DNA from: an uncultured Eubacteriales bacterium
GTDB taxonomy: Bacteria; Bacillota; Clostridia; Christensenellales; Aristaeellaceae
Assembly (NCBI GenBank): GCA_900315585.1
Contig: OMZP01000007.1
Location: forward strand, 1-64,000
Direction: 5' to 3'
Length of the DNA stretch: 64,000 nucleotides
Part shown: in pieces, positions 33,968 through 42,600 of the stretch
How positions within the stretch are numbered: the first letter of the stretch is position 1
How the letters are laid out: each line of letters starts with the position of its first letter
The notes under the pieces: model-generated
The model's input: only the letters and a program-made list of their open reading frames with translations
What the model was told of the DNA's origin: nothing
Databases searched by the model: none
Translations under genes and position numbers: made by a program

Positions 33968-33971
33968 GGGG

Positions 33972-34997
33972 CTACCAGACCTGTCTCGACTGCCTGTCCT
34001 GCAGCATCGCGGCGTAGGCGGCGGGGTTTTCCATGATCCTCCACAGCCCGCGGATGGCGCAGGTCTCCGGCGCGTCGGCCACCCGGCAGGGGATGCCCAG
34101 GGCCTGGCCCAGGCGGCGATCCAGCTCCGTCATGGCCGCGCCGCCGCCGGTGAGCACCGCGCCCGCGTCGTTCAGATCCGCGGACAGCTCCTCCGGGGCG
34201 TTGTCCACCACGGTGCCCACCAGGCGGCAGAGCTCCGCCACCACGTCCTCGCAGGCGTCCAGCACCGGCTTGGTCTCCACGTCGAAGGTCACGGGCATGC
34301 GCTCCTTCATGGCGATACCGGTGGCGTGCATGATGATGTCTCGAGGGGCCTTGTCGGGCATGGCGCTGCCCAGGGTGTGCACGATCTCCTCCGCCGCGGC
34401 CTTGCCCACGCGATAGCCGTAGTCGCTCCGCAGGATGCGCCGCACCCGGTCGTCGATGCGGTTCACGCCGTAGGGCAGGTAGCCGAAGGCGGCGACCCGG
34501 CCGAAGGTGAACAGCGTGCAGGTGATCTTCCCCGCGCCCACGTCCACCAGCAGCTTGGCCTCCGGGCCGTTCAGATCCAGCCCCGCGCCCACCGCCGCGG
34601 CGGCGTCGCTGCGCACCAGCACGGCCTCCGCCGCGCCCGCGTCGATGGCGGCGGTCAGCATGGCCTCCCGCTGCACGGGTCGGGCAAAGGGCGCGCAGGT
34701 GATCATCGCGCCGAAGCGCCGCCGCCCGCCCACGGCCTCCGAGTGCTTGAACAGCCACTGGAACAGGCTCGCCGCGTAGAGGTTGTTCTCCAGCACGCCG
34801 TCCCGCAGCGGATAGACCACCTCCACGCCCTGGCAGGTGCGGCCCACCAGGCGCTCGGCAATCTCCCCCGCGCAGATGGGCACGCGGTTGCCCTCCCGGA
34901 AGGCCAGCGCCGCCGGGGCGCTCATCGTCGGCCCGCTTTTCAGTTCAGCGACCCGCACGCTCTGCGTGCCCAGGTCGATGCCAATATCCCATTTCAT
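33972..34997 (-). CDS. MreB/FtsA/Hsp70-superfamily ATPase
   Basis: 341 residues with the actin-like ATPase motifs: phosphate 1 IGIDLGTQSVRVAEL (near residue 5), phosphate 2 KLLVDVGAGKITCTLFTFGR (~148) and the adenosine motif AVLTGGGAAMTELDRRLGQA (~288). The length matches MreB (about 340), but overall sequence and the pairing with a YgjP-like gene point to an MreB-like paralogue rather than the main rod-shape MreB, which usually precedes mreC. GGAGGGAC lies upstream of ATG 34997. Expected role: a cytoskeletal or scaffold filament, or a chaperone-like ATPase. Confidence 0.82.
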   Translation of the reverse strand: MKWDIGIDLGTQSVRVAELKSGPTMSAPAALAFREGNRVPICAGEIAERLVGRTCQGVEVVYPLRDGVLENNLYAASLFQWLFKHSEAVGGRRRFGAMITCAPFARPVQREAMLTAAIDAGAAEAVLVRSDAAAAVGAGLDLNGPEAKLLVDVGAGKITCTLFTFGRVAAFGYLPYGVNRIDDRVRRILRSDYGYRVGKAAAEEIVHTLGSAMPDKAPRDIIMHATGIAMKERMPVTFDVETKPVLDACEDVVAELCRLVGTVVDNAPEELSADLNDAGAVLTGGGAAMTELDRRLGQALGIPCRVADAPETCAIRGLWRIMENPAAYAAMLQDRQSRQVW

Positions 34998-35052
34998 GCT
35001 CGTCCCTCCATGATTCGCCGGTTATCATTATAGCATAGAAGCGGGGATTTGG

Positions 35053-35238
35053 GAAGGGAATGATCACCAAGGGAACAGGGAATAGGGAACAGGGAATGCT
35101 GCTTCCGCACGTCCTGATGGAGCATAGCATCAGAAATGGCGGCAGCCACTATTCCTATTCCCTATTCCCTATTCCCTATTGCCTATTGCCTATTCCCTAT
35201 TCCCTGTTCCCTATTCCCTGTTCCCTGTTCCCTACTCC
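35053..35238. repeat. Heptamer inverted-repeat element (TAGGGAA type)
   Basis: Left arm of GGGAACA/GGGAATA units (35063-35096), a centre containing ATGCTGCTTCCGC and GGCGGCAGCCACTATTCC (35097-35160), and a right arm of TTCCCTA/TTGCCTA/TTCCCTG units (35153-35236). The right arm ends directly at the -35 box of the amidohydrolase promoter. Confidence 0.88.
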
Positions 35239-35239
35239 C

Positions 35240-35267
35240 TCGACAAATCCGCTTTCCGTGATATAAT
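35240..35267 (+). promoter_or_regulatory. Amidohydrolase promoter
   Basis: TCGACA (35240-35245) and TATAAT (35262-35267) with 16-base spacing. Confidence 0.65.
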
Positions 35268-35292
35268 AAAAGAAAAACACAGGAGCGCGCCT

Positions 35293-36441
35293 ATGAAACT
35301 GATCCAAAACGCCAACATCCACGACGCCATCCACGACGAAGCCTGCGTCGGCGACATACTGATCGACGGAAGCAGAATCGCCGCCATCGGCCAAAGCCTC
35401 GCCGCCCCGGAGGGCGCGGAGATCCTCGACGCCTCGGGGCTGGACGCCTGGCCCGGCCTGGTGGAGGCCCACGGCCACATCGGCCTGGACGGCTGGGCGG
35501 TGGGCTACGAGGGCAAGGACTACAATGAGTACAACGACCCGGTGACGCCCCAGCTGCGGGCCATCGACGCCATCAACCCCTTCGACGAATCCCTCAGGGA
35601 CGCGGTGCGGGGCGGGGTCACCACCCTGTGCACCGGCCCCGGCAGCAGCAACGTGCTGGGCGGCACCTTCGCGGCCTTCAAGCCGGTGGGCCGCTGCATC
35701 GACGACATGTGCCTGAAGCCGGAGGCCGCCATGAAGTGCGCCTTTGGCGAGAACCCGAAGCGTTGCTACCGGGACAAGGGCATCTCCAGCCGCATGAACA
35801 CCGCCGCGAAGCTGCGGGAGATGCTGTTCAAGGCCCGGGAGTACATGGAGAAGCTGGACGCCGCCGGGGACGACCCCGCCAAGAAGCCCGCCTTCGACCT
35901 GCGTCTGGCGGCGCTGATGCCGGTGCTGCGCCGGGAGATCCCGCTGAAGGCCCACGCCCACCAGGCCAACGACATCCTCACCGCCCTGCGCATCGCCCGG
36001 GAGTTCGACGTGAAGCTGACGCTGGAGCACGTCACCGAAGGCGCGCTGATCGTGGACGAGCTGGTGAAGGCGGACGTGCCCCTGGCCATCGGCCCCACCT
36101 TCGGCCAGCCCAGCAAAATTGAGCTGCAAAACAAGAGCTGGGAGACGCCGGTGATTCTGAACGCCGCCGGGTGCCGGGTGTCCATCATCACCGACAGCCC
36201 CGTGACCCAGCAGAGCCACCTGCGCTTCTGCGCCGCCATGGCCATCGCCAGCGGCATGCCCGAAGCCGACGCCCTGCGCTGCATCACCCTGAACCCCGCC
36301 CGCCACATCGGCGTGGAGGACCGGGTGGGCTCGCTGGAGGCGGGCAAGGACGCGGACCTCGTGCTCACCGAGGGCAGCCTGTTCGACATGCGGGGGAAGA
36401 TCGCGGGCGTGTTCGTAAACGGGGAGCGGGTCGCGCCGTAA
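35293..36441 (+). CDS. Imidazolonepropionase-like amidohydrolase
   Basis: A 382-residue metal-dependent hydrolase of the amidohydrolase superfamily. Ligand motifs in order: HGH in VEAHGHIGLDG (~64), His in LKAHAHQANDIL (~220), His in TLEHVTEG (~241) and the catalytic Asp in IITDSPVTQQ (~300). It ends with the conserved PARHIGVEDRVGSLEAGKDA and DLVL block. Its closest general resemblance is to imidazolonepropionase-like proteins, but the substrate is not predictable. ATG 35293 follows AGGAG within the short leader. It is monocistronic, with a palindromic terminator 66 bases after the stop. Confidence 0.88.
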   Translation: MKLIQNANIHDAIHDEACVGDILIDGSRIAAIGQSLAAPEGAEILDASGLDAWPGLVEAHGHIGLDGWAVGYEGKDYNEYNDPVTPQLRAIDAINPFDESLRDAVRGGVTTLCTGPGSSNVLGGTFAAFKPVGRCIDDMCLKPEAAMKCAFGENPKRCYRDKGISSRMNTAAKLREMLFKAREYMEKLDAAGDDPAKKPAFDLRLAALMPVLRREIPLKAHAHQANDILTALRIAREFDVKLTLEHVTEGALIVDELVKADVPLAIGPTFGQPSKIELQNKSWETPVILNAAGCRVSIITDSPVTQQSHLRFCAAMAIASGMPEADALRCITLNPARHIGVEDRVGSLEAGKDADLVLTEGSLFDMRGKIAGVFVNGERVAP

Positions 36442-36506
36442 ATATCGGCACCTCTGGCCACCGTCAGGCATAGTCTATCCCGATCACAGAAAAGTTTGCA
36501 CGATTT

Positions 36507-36540
36507 AACAGAAGTTAGATATATCTAACTTCTGTTTTGT
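36507..36540 (+). terminator. Perfect 30-bp palindrome acting as terminator
   Basis: Positions 36507-36521 and 36522-36536 are exact complements (core TTAGATATATCTAA), followed by TTTGT. There is no unpaired loop in the DNA sequence, so in RNA the central bases would form the loop. It ends the amidohydrolase transcript. Confidence 0.65.
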
Positions 36541-36805
36541 GCTAGAGTGTGCTTATAAAGTCAAGGATGTGCAGTTTCGAGGGTATCAGGCTGCATTTCA
36601 AGGCGCTTTTCCGCAGGCTTAGTGGCATCGAGCGCCTGGAAAACAGTCCAGTGGACTGTTTTCAGCGAGATGGGGCCGGCAGGCCCGTGGATGCAAGTCA
36701 AGGAAAAGCAACACGGAAATGCAGTCTGAGACGCCGAAAATGCACGTTCGGGATTTTATAAACACACTCTATGATGACCCTGAACGAACCAAGGGAGGTT
36801 TGAAC
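36541..36805 (+). promoter_or_regulatory. Leader region of the ZIP transporter gene
   Basis: About 265 bases with no gene. It contains a hairpin GAAAACAGTCCA/TGGACTGTTTTC (36640-36664). GGGGCCGGCAGGCCC-type pairing lies just downstream. I do not recognise a known metal riboswitch. A ribosome site AAGGGAGG (36791-36798) precedes ATG 36806. Confidence 0.4.
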
Positions 36806-37588
36806 ATGAACATGGAAGTGCTTCGGGGAATCCTGATTCCCTTTCTCGGAACTTCGCTGGGCGCGGCCTGCGTATTCTTCATGCGAGGGAAGCTGAACCC
36901 GATGGTGCAGCGGGCGCTGACGGGCTTTGCGGCGGGGGTGATGGTGGCGGCGTCGGTGTGGAGCCTGCTGCTGCCGGCCATCGAGCAGAGCGAAGGCATG
37001 GGCCAGTGGGCGTTCCTGCCCGCGGCGGCGGGCTTCTGGATCGGCGTGCTGTTCCTGCTGATTCTGGACAGGACGGTGCCCCACCTGCACGCGGGCACGG
37101 GCGACGTGGAGGGGCCGCGCAGCGCCCTGGCCCGCACCACGAAGCTGGTATTGGCGGTGACGATCCACAACCTGCCGGAGGGCATGGCCGTGGGCGTGGT
37201 GTACGCGGGGCTCTTGCAGGGCAACGCGGGCATCTCCGCGGCGGGGGCGATGGCCCTGGCCCTGGGCATCGCCATCCAGAACTTTCCGGAGGGCGCGATC
37301 ATCTCCATGCCCCTTCGGGCCGAGGGCGCGAGCACGGGCAGGTCCTTCCTCTACGGCGTGCTGTCCGGCGCGGTGGAGCCCATCGGCGCGCTGCTCACCA
37401 TCTGGCTCTCGTCGCTGATCGTCCCGGCCCTGCCCTACATGCTGGCCTTTGCCGCCGGGGCCATGCTGTACGTGGTGGTGGAGGAGCTGATCCCGGAGAC
37501 CGCCGCCGGGGCCCACTCCAACCTGGGCACGATCATGTTTGCTCTGGGCTTCACGGTGATGATGGTCCTGGACGTGGCCCTCGGGTGA
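36806..37588 (+). CDS. ZIP-family metal transporter
   Basis: 260 residues with eight predicted membrane helices and the ZIP metal-binding pair: VTIHNLPEGMAVG in helix 4 (~120) and IAIQNFPEGAIIS in helix 5 (~155). A short histidine-bearing loop (PHLHAGTGD, ~93) precedes helix 4. ZIP proteins import zinc, iron or manganese into the cytoplasm; the metal cannot be fixed from sequence. ATG 36806 is selected over an in-frame ATG at 36719 because AAGGGAGG stands 7 bases upstream. Confidence 0.92.
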   Translation: MNMEVLRGILIPFLGTSLGAACVFFMRGKLNPMVQRALTGFAAGVMVAASVWSLLLPAIEQSEGMGQWAFLPAAAGFWIGVLFLLILDRTVPHLHAGTGDVEGPRSALARTTKLVLAVTIHNLPEGMAVGVVYAGLLQGNAGISAAGAMALALGIAIQNFPEGAIISMPLRAEGASTGRSFLYGVLSGAVEPIGALLTIWLSSLIVPALPYMLAFAAGAMLYVVVEELIPETAAGAHSNLGTIMFALGFTVMMVLDVALG

Positions 37589-37618
37589 GGGCAGCGCCCT
37601 CTGGTGAGGGCAGCGCCC
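37573..37618 (+). repeat. Tandem small hairpins at the ZIP stop codon
   Basis: GAGGGCAGCGCCCTC is repeated twice in a row with a further GCCCTC ahead of it. The TGA stop at 37586-37588 lies inside the array (GGGTGAGGGC). Confidence 0.75.
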
Positions 37619-37684
37619 TCGGGCAACTGCTGCCGCCCGGAACATGGGATGTTCCATTCCGATCGCTGCCGCCTTTCTACAGAC

Positions 37685-37719
37685 GATTTCCCGCCCCACT
37701 GATTCAAGGGCGGGAAATC
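37685..37719. terminator. Hairpin between convergent genes
   Basis: GATTTCCCGCCC (37685-37696) and GGGCGGGAAATC (37708-37719) pair exactly around 11 bases. It lies between the ends of the ZIP and XRE genes; no long T-run is present on either side. Confidence 0.55.
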
Positions 37720-37780
37720 TTCGTTATCCGGTTATTCCAAAAGCCTTCCCCTTTGGGATGAACGCGCGGCGGCAAGCCGA

Positions 37781-38548
37781 TTAACGCTTCTTGTAGAGGA
37801 CCAGCTCCGGGTCGGCGCCGTCTTTGCCGTAGGTGCTGACCAGGATGAAGTCCATGTTGGCCAGCACGCCGAAGCACCGGTCCCCGCCATACAGCGGTTC
37901 CAGCTGGTTGCCCAGGTAGGTGGCCCCGTCGTCCAGCAGCTTCACCTTCGCGCCGCCGGGCAGCGGGTACTCCAGGTTCACATAGCTTCCGACGAGGGCG
38001 TTCAGCTTCTCCACCACCGGCATCCCCTCGATGTTGAGCGCGTTGATCTCGTCGATCAGCTGCGCCTTGAACGCCTCGAACTGGCCGCCGTCGCTGAGCT
38101 CCTCATACCGCTTCCAGTAGTCCAGCGTGGGCAGCACCTGCCGCAGGTGGGCGCGGGCCTGCTCCTCGGTGACGCCCTCGCCCGCCATGTTGCCCACGCA
38201 GACCTCGATCAGGTCGTCCATGTTGCTGTACATGTAGGTTCCGTCGGCGTAGCACCACTTGCAGTAGTCCTCGTTGAACGCGCCGTCCTTCTCCCGGCTG
38301 ATCACGCCGTCCTCCGTCAGGGGCATGCCGCAGCACTGGCAGAACAGCTGGCGGGGCGCGCCCAGCAGGGTGTTGATGGACACGTCAAACTCCTTCGACA
38401 GCAGCTTCAGCGTCTCGGTGTTGGGCAGGGTCTCCCCCGTCTCCCAGCGGCTGACGGCCTGCCGGGTCACCAGCACCTTCTCCGCCAGCGCGTCCTGGGT
38501 CAGGCCCCGACCCTCCCGAAGCGTGCGCAGAATCTCCTTGGTCTCCAT
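37781..38548 (-). CDS. XRE-family regulator with a zinc-ribbon domain
   Basis: 255 residues. The N-terminal Cro/C1 helix-turn-helix (LREGRGLTQDALAEKVLVTR, QAVSRWETGETLPN) covers residues 1-66. It is followed by a putative zinc ribbon with paired cysteines (CQCCGMPLTED near 72 and YCKWCYADG near 95). The rest is a helical domain and a C-terminal segment of about 80 residues (VEKLNALVGSYVNLEYPLPG). Such multi-domain XRE proteins are common clostridial regulators of metal or stress responses. It is convergent to the ZIP transporter; a link is possible but not shown. ATG 38548 is chosen for its GGGAGA site. Confidence 0.85.
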   Translation of the reverse strand: METKEILRTLREGRGLTQDALAEKVLVTRQAVSRWETGETLPNTETLKLLSKEFDVSINTLLGAPRQLFCQCCGMPLTEDGVISREKDGAFNEDYCKWCYADGTYMYSNMDDLIEVCVGNMAGEGVTEEQARAHLRQVLPTLDYWKRYEELSDGGQFEAFKAQLIDEINALNIEGMPVVEKLNALVGSYVNLEYPLPGGAKVKLLDDGATYLGNQLEPLYGGDRCFGVLANMDFILVSTYGKDGADPELVLYKKR

Positions 38549-38687
38549 GGGTCTCCCTCCGTTTCCGGTTGATGACACCATTATACCCGACGGGCCGACG
38601 GCGCGCAAGCAACGCGCTGTTGCCCTCCTGCACAGAAAGGGCGGGAAAACGGCATTCTCAGTTTCTCACTCCATACGCACATTTAAC

Positions 38688-38716
38688 TTGCATTCCCCGT
38701 CTGCGGCGCGTATAAT
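38688..38716 (+). promoter_or_regulatory. queT promoter
   Basis: TTGCAT (38688-38693) and TATAAT (38711-38716) with 17-base spacing. It gives a leader of about 210 bases before queT. Confidence 0.75.
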
Positions 38717-38736
38717 ACCCCTTGCAACTGAATACG

Positions 38737-38795
38737 AGACAGTTCGAGGCCCTCCTGTCTGACGGACGCACGCGTCCCGAAAAAACAAAACCAGG
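38737..38795 (+). promoter_or_regulatory. Candidate preQ1 riboswitch in the queT leader
   Basis: AGACAG/CTGTCT (38737-38760) closes a 12-base loop beginning TTC, followed by a short hairpin (GGACG/CGTCC) and the A-rich tail CGAAAAAAC. Small stem, TTC-starting 12-base loop and A-rich tail match the preQ1-I layout, but the conserved core bases are only partly met. Position upstream of queT supports the idea. Confidence 0.4.
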
Positions 38796-38805
38796 TATCG
38801 TCTGA

Positions 38806-38885
38806 CAAGGCGTTTTGAGGGCATGGTTTCGACCATGCCCCGCGTTTTGTCCGGCGTATGAGGGCATGGCTTCGGCCATGCCGCT
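38806..38885 (+). repeat. Duplicated UUCG-loop hairpins in the queT leader
   Basis: GGCATGGTTTCGACCATGCC (38820-38839) and GGCATGGCTTCGGCCATGCC (38863-38882) are two copies of one hairpin. They differ at a base pair in a compensatory way (T-A versus C-G). The first is embedded in a longer stem GACAAGGCG/CGTTTTGTC. Confidence 0.7.
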
Positions 38886-38932
38886 TCTTTTGGGGGGAGC
38901 TCCGTCTCGAAACAAATCAGGAGGAAACCCCC

Positions 38933-39457
38933 ATGAACGCAACCTATTCCCAGAAGTCCCAATTCTCCACCCGCTCCATCGTGCGCGCCGGCCTGATCGC
39001 CGCGATGTACGTGGCCCTGACGCTGATCTTCCAGCCCATCAGCTTCGGCGCGATCCAGTTCCGCATCGCCGAGGCCCTGACGCTGCTGCCCATCCTGACG
39101 GTGGACGCGGTGCCGGGCCTGTTCATCGGATGCCTGATCGCCAACCTGGCGGGCGGCGGCGTGTGGTTTGACGTGGCGCTGGGCTCCGTCGCCACGCTGC
39201 TGGCGGCGCTGTGCACCCGCAAGACGCGCAGGCAGCCCTTCCTCGCGGCCGTCTGGCCCACCGTGTTCAACGGCCTGATCGTGGGCCCGGTGGTGTACTT
39301 CGCCTATGTCCGCGCCCCCGGCGACCCCGTCAGCCTCGGAACCCTCCTCTTCAACATGGCCACCGTCGCCCTGGGCGAAGTGGTGGTGTGCTACGTGCTG
39401 GGCATCCCGCTGGTCTTCGGCCTGAAAAAGCTGCCCGGGAATATCTTTGAAGAATAG
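38933..39457 (+). CDS. queT: QueT-type transporter (queuosine precursor, ECF S component)
   Basis: 174 residues with about six membrane helices and the QueT signature stretch (MYVALTLIFQPISFGAIQFR then IAEALTLLPIL). QueT proteins are thought to be the substrate-binding S components of ECF transporters importing queuosine precursors such as preQ1 or preQ0. ATG 38933 has AGGAGG 6 bases upstream and replaces an earlier in-frame start at 38858 that lies in the leader hairpins. The leader carries a possible preQ1 riboswitch. Confidence 0.92.
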   Translation: MNATYSQKSQFSTRSIVRAGLIAAMYVALTLIFQPISFGAIQFRIAEALTLLPILTVDAVPGLFIGCLIANLAGGGVWFDVALGSVATLLAALCTRKTRRQPFLAAVWPTVFNGLIVGPVVYFAYVRAPGDPVSLGTLLFNMATVALGEVVVCYVLGIPLVFGLKKLPGNIFEE

Positions 39458-39479
39458 TCGAAAAACGTTATACACAGTC

Positions 39480-39652
39480 GTAGGGGCGGCGTTGCGCCGC
39501 CCGCCTTTCCCCTGATCGCATTCCGCAATTTCGCGCGGCAGCGATTGGGACCCGGCCCTGCCGGGGGCGGGCGGCGAAACGCCGCCCCTACGGCTGCCAC
39601 GCGGCAGCAGCCATTCCTATTGCCTATTGCCTATCCCCTATTGCCTGTTCCC
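39480..39652. repeat. GTAGGGGCGGC palindromic repeat followed by one heptamer arm
   Basis: GTAGGGGCGGCGTTGCGCC (from 39480) and GGCGAAACGCCGCCCCTAC (ending 39591) form the ends of a 112-bp palindromic element. From 39596 a one-sided heptamer array follows (CGGCAGCAGCCATTCC, then TATTGCC/TATCCCC/TGTTCCC units) and runs into the end of the PFOR gene, whose TAG stop lies within a repeat unit. Confidence 0.75.
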
Positions 39653-42600
39653 CGCCAGCTTCTCATACCGCTCCCGGGCCAGCTTTGCGCCCTCGGCGAA
39701 GAGGGTTTGGGCGTTCTCCGGGAAGGTGCGGCGCAGGGAGGCGTAGCGCACCTCGCCGTCCAGGAAGGCCTCGTAGTCCAGGGTCGGGGCCTTGGAATCC
39801 AGGTGGAACCGGGGCTCGGCGGTGGGGTTGTAGCGATAGAGGAACCAGTAGCCCGCGTCCACGGCCCGCTTCATCTCGTCCTGCACCTTCGCCATGCCGC
39901 ACTTGAGGCCGTGGCTCTGGCAGGGGGCGTAGGCGATGATCACGCTGGGGCCGTCGAAGGCCTCGGCCTCCCGGATGGCCTTCACCAGCTGGGCGTTGTC
40001 CGCGCCCATGGCCACCTGGGCCACGTAGACGTTGCCGTAGGTCATCAGCATGCCGCCCAGGTCCTTCTTGGGCCGGGTCTTGCCCGCCGCGGCGAACTGG
40101 GCCACCGCGCCCACGGGCGTGGCCTTCGAGCTCTGTCCGCCGGTGTTGGAGTAGATCTCGGTGTCCACCACCAGCACGTTCACGTTCTCGCCGCTGGCCA
40201 CCACGTGGTCCAGGCCGCCGAAGCCGATGTCGTAAGCCCAGCCGTCGCCGCCGTACATCCAGAAGGTCTTCTTGGCCAGCTGATCCCTGTATTTGAGGAT
40301 CTCCTCCGCGTCCCCGGCCCGCTCCAGCGCCGCGATCAGCGCCCGGCTGGCGGCGGCGGAGGCGTCGAAGTCCTCGAAGGTTTCAAGCCACTTGTCGATG
40401 GCGGCGTTCACGGCCTCGTCCCGGCAGTTCGCCCGGTAGGCCTGAACGCGCATCTTTTCCGCCGCCCGCTGCTGCTTCACGGAGAGCACCATGCCCAGGC
40501 TGAACTCGGCGTTGTTCTCAAACAGCGAGTTGCTCCAGGCCGGGCCCTGGCCGCAGCGGTTCACGGTGTAGGGGATGCCGGGCATGGCCGAGCCCCAGGC
40601 CTGGGAGCAGCCGGTGGCGTTGGCCCAGTACACCCGGTCGCCGTACAGCTGGGTGAGCAGCTTGGCGTAGGGCGTCTCGCCGCAGCCCGCGCAGGCGGCA
40701 GAGAACTCCAGCAGGGGCGTTCTGAACTGGCTGCCCTTCACGGTATAGGGGTCGAACACGTCGCCCTTGTCCGTGGTGGACAGCGCGAAGGCCCAGGCCG
40801 CGGCGGTGTCCGGCGCGTCGCTGGCGGGCACCATCGTCAGCGCCTTCTCCTTCGCCGGGCACACGTTCTCGCAGGACCCGCAGCCGGTGCAGTCCAGGTT
40901 CGAGACGGCCATGGCGAAGTACAGACCCTCGGCCTGTTTGCCCTTGGCGGGGACGATTTTCATGCCCGCCGGGGCGCTTTCTTTTTCCTCTTCGCTCAGC
41001 AGGTAGGGCCGGATCACCGCGTGGGGGCACACGTAGCTGCACTTGTTGCACTGGAGGCACTTGTCCCCGTCCCACACGGGCACCCGGGTGGCGATGCCCC
41101 GCTTCTCGTAGGCGGTGAGGCCCATGTCCATCACGCCGTCCTCGTAGCCCGCAAAGGCGGACACGGGCAGGTCGTCGCCCTTCTGGGCGTTGATGGGGTC
41201 GAGCAGCTTGGTCACGACCTCCGGCACGTTGCGCGCCGGCGCGGGCGCGTCCTGGGCGTCGGCCCACGCGGCGGGCACCTCCACCTTCACCAGGCCCTCG
41301 CTGCCCGCGTCGATGGCGGCCAGGTTCTTGTTCACCACGTCCTCGCCCTTGGCGAAGTAGGTCTTGGTGGCGGCGGCCTTCATGTAGCCCACCGCCTCCG
41401 CCTCGGGGATGACGGGCATCAGGTGGAAGAAGGCGGATTGCAGCACCGTGTTGGTGTGGCTGCCCAGGCCCAGGCCACCGGCGATCTTCACCGCGTCGAT
41501 GGTGTAGAATTTGAGGCCCTTCCGGGCGATGTCCCGCTTGGCGGCGGCGGGCAGGCGCTTCTCCAGCTGCGCCGCGTCCCAGGGGCAGTTCAACAGCAGC
41601 GTGCCGCCGGGCTTGACCTCCCCGGCGATGTCGTAATGCTCGATGTAGGTCGGGTTGTGGCAGGCCACGAAATCCGCCGACTTCACGTAGTAGGAGGAGC
41701 GGATGGGCGTATCCCCGAAGCGCAGGTGGCTCTTGGTGACGCCAAAGCTCTTCTTGGCGTCGTACTCGAAGTAGGCCTGGCCGAACTTGGGGGTGTGGCT
41801 GTTGATGATCTCCACCGTGTTCTTGTTGGCGCCCACGGTGCCGTCGCCGCCCAGGCCCCAGAACTTGCAGCTGACGCCGCCGAAGGATTCGCCGATGGGC
41901 GCGTCCGGCAGGGACAGGTGGGTCACGTCGTCGGTGATGCCGATGGTGAAGCTGTTCACCGGGCAGGCGGCGCGGAGGTTTTCAAAGGCGGCGGCGATCT
42001 GGGCGGGAGTGGTGTCCTTGCTGGACAGGCCGTAGCGCCCGCCCACCACGGTCAAATCACTGCGTCCGCGAAGCGCGGTGCACACGTCCTGGTACAGCGG
42101 CTCGCCCGCGCTGCCCATCTCCTTGGTGCGATCCAGCACCGCCACGGCCTTCACGGTCTCCGGCAGGGCGGCGACGAACTTGTCCACGTCGAAGGGCCGG
42201 AACAGGTGCACCTGCACAAAGCCCACCTTCTCGCCCCGGGCGTTCAGCGCGTCCACGGTCTCCTCCACGCAGCCGGAGACGGAGCCCATGGCCACCACCA
42301 CCCGATCCGCGTCCGGCGCGCCGTAGTAGTTGAAGCAATGATACTCCCGGCCGGTGAGGGCGGAGATCTTCGCCATGTAGCCCTCCACGATGTCCGGCAG
42401 GGCGGCATAGCCTGTGTTGTTGGCCTCGCGCACCTGGAAGTAGATGTCCGGGTTCTGCACGGTGGCGCGGATCATCGGGTGCTCCGGGTTCAGGGCCCGG
42501 GCCCGGAAGGCGTCCAGCGCGTCGGTGTCCAGCAGGGCTTTGAGGTCGTCATAGGAAATCTGCTCCACCTTGTCGATCTCATGGCTCGTGCGGAAGCCGT

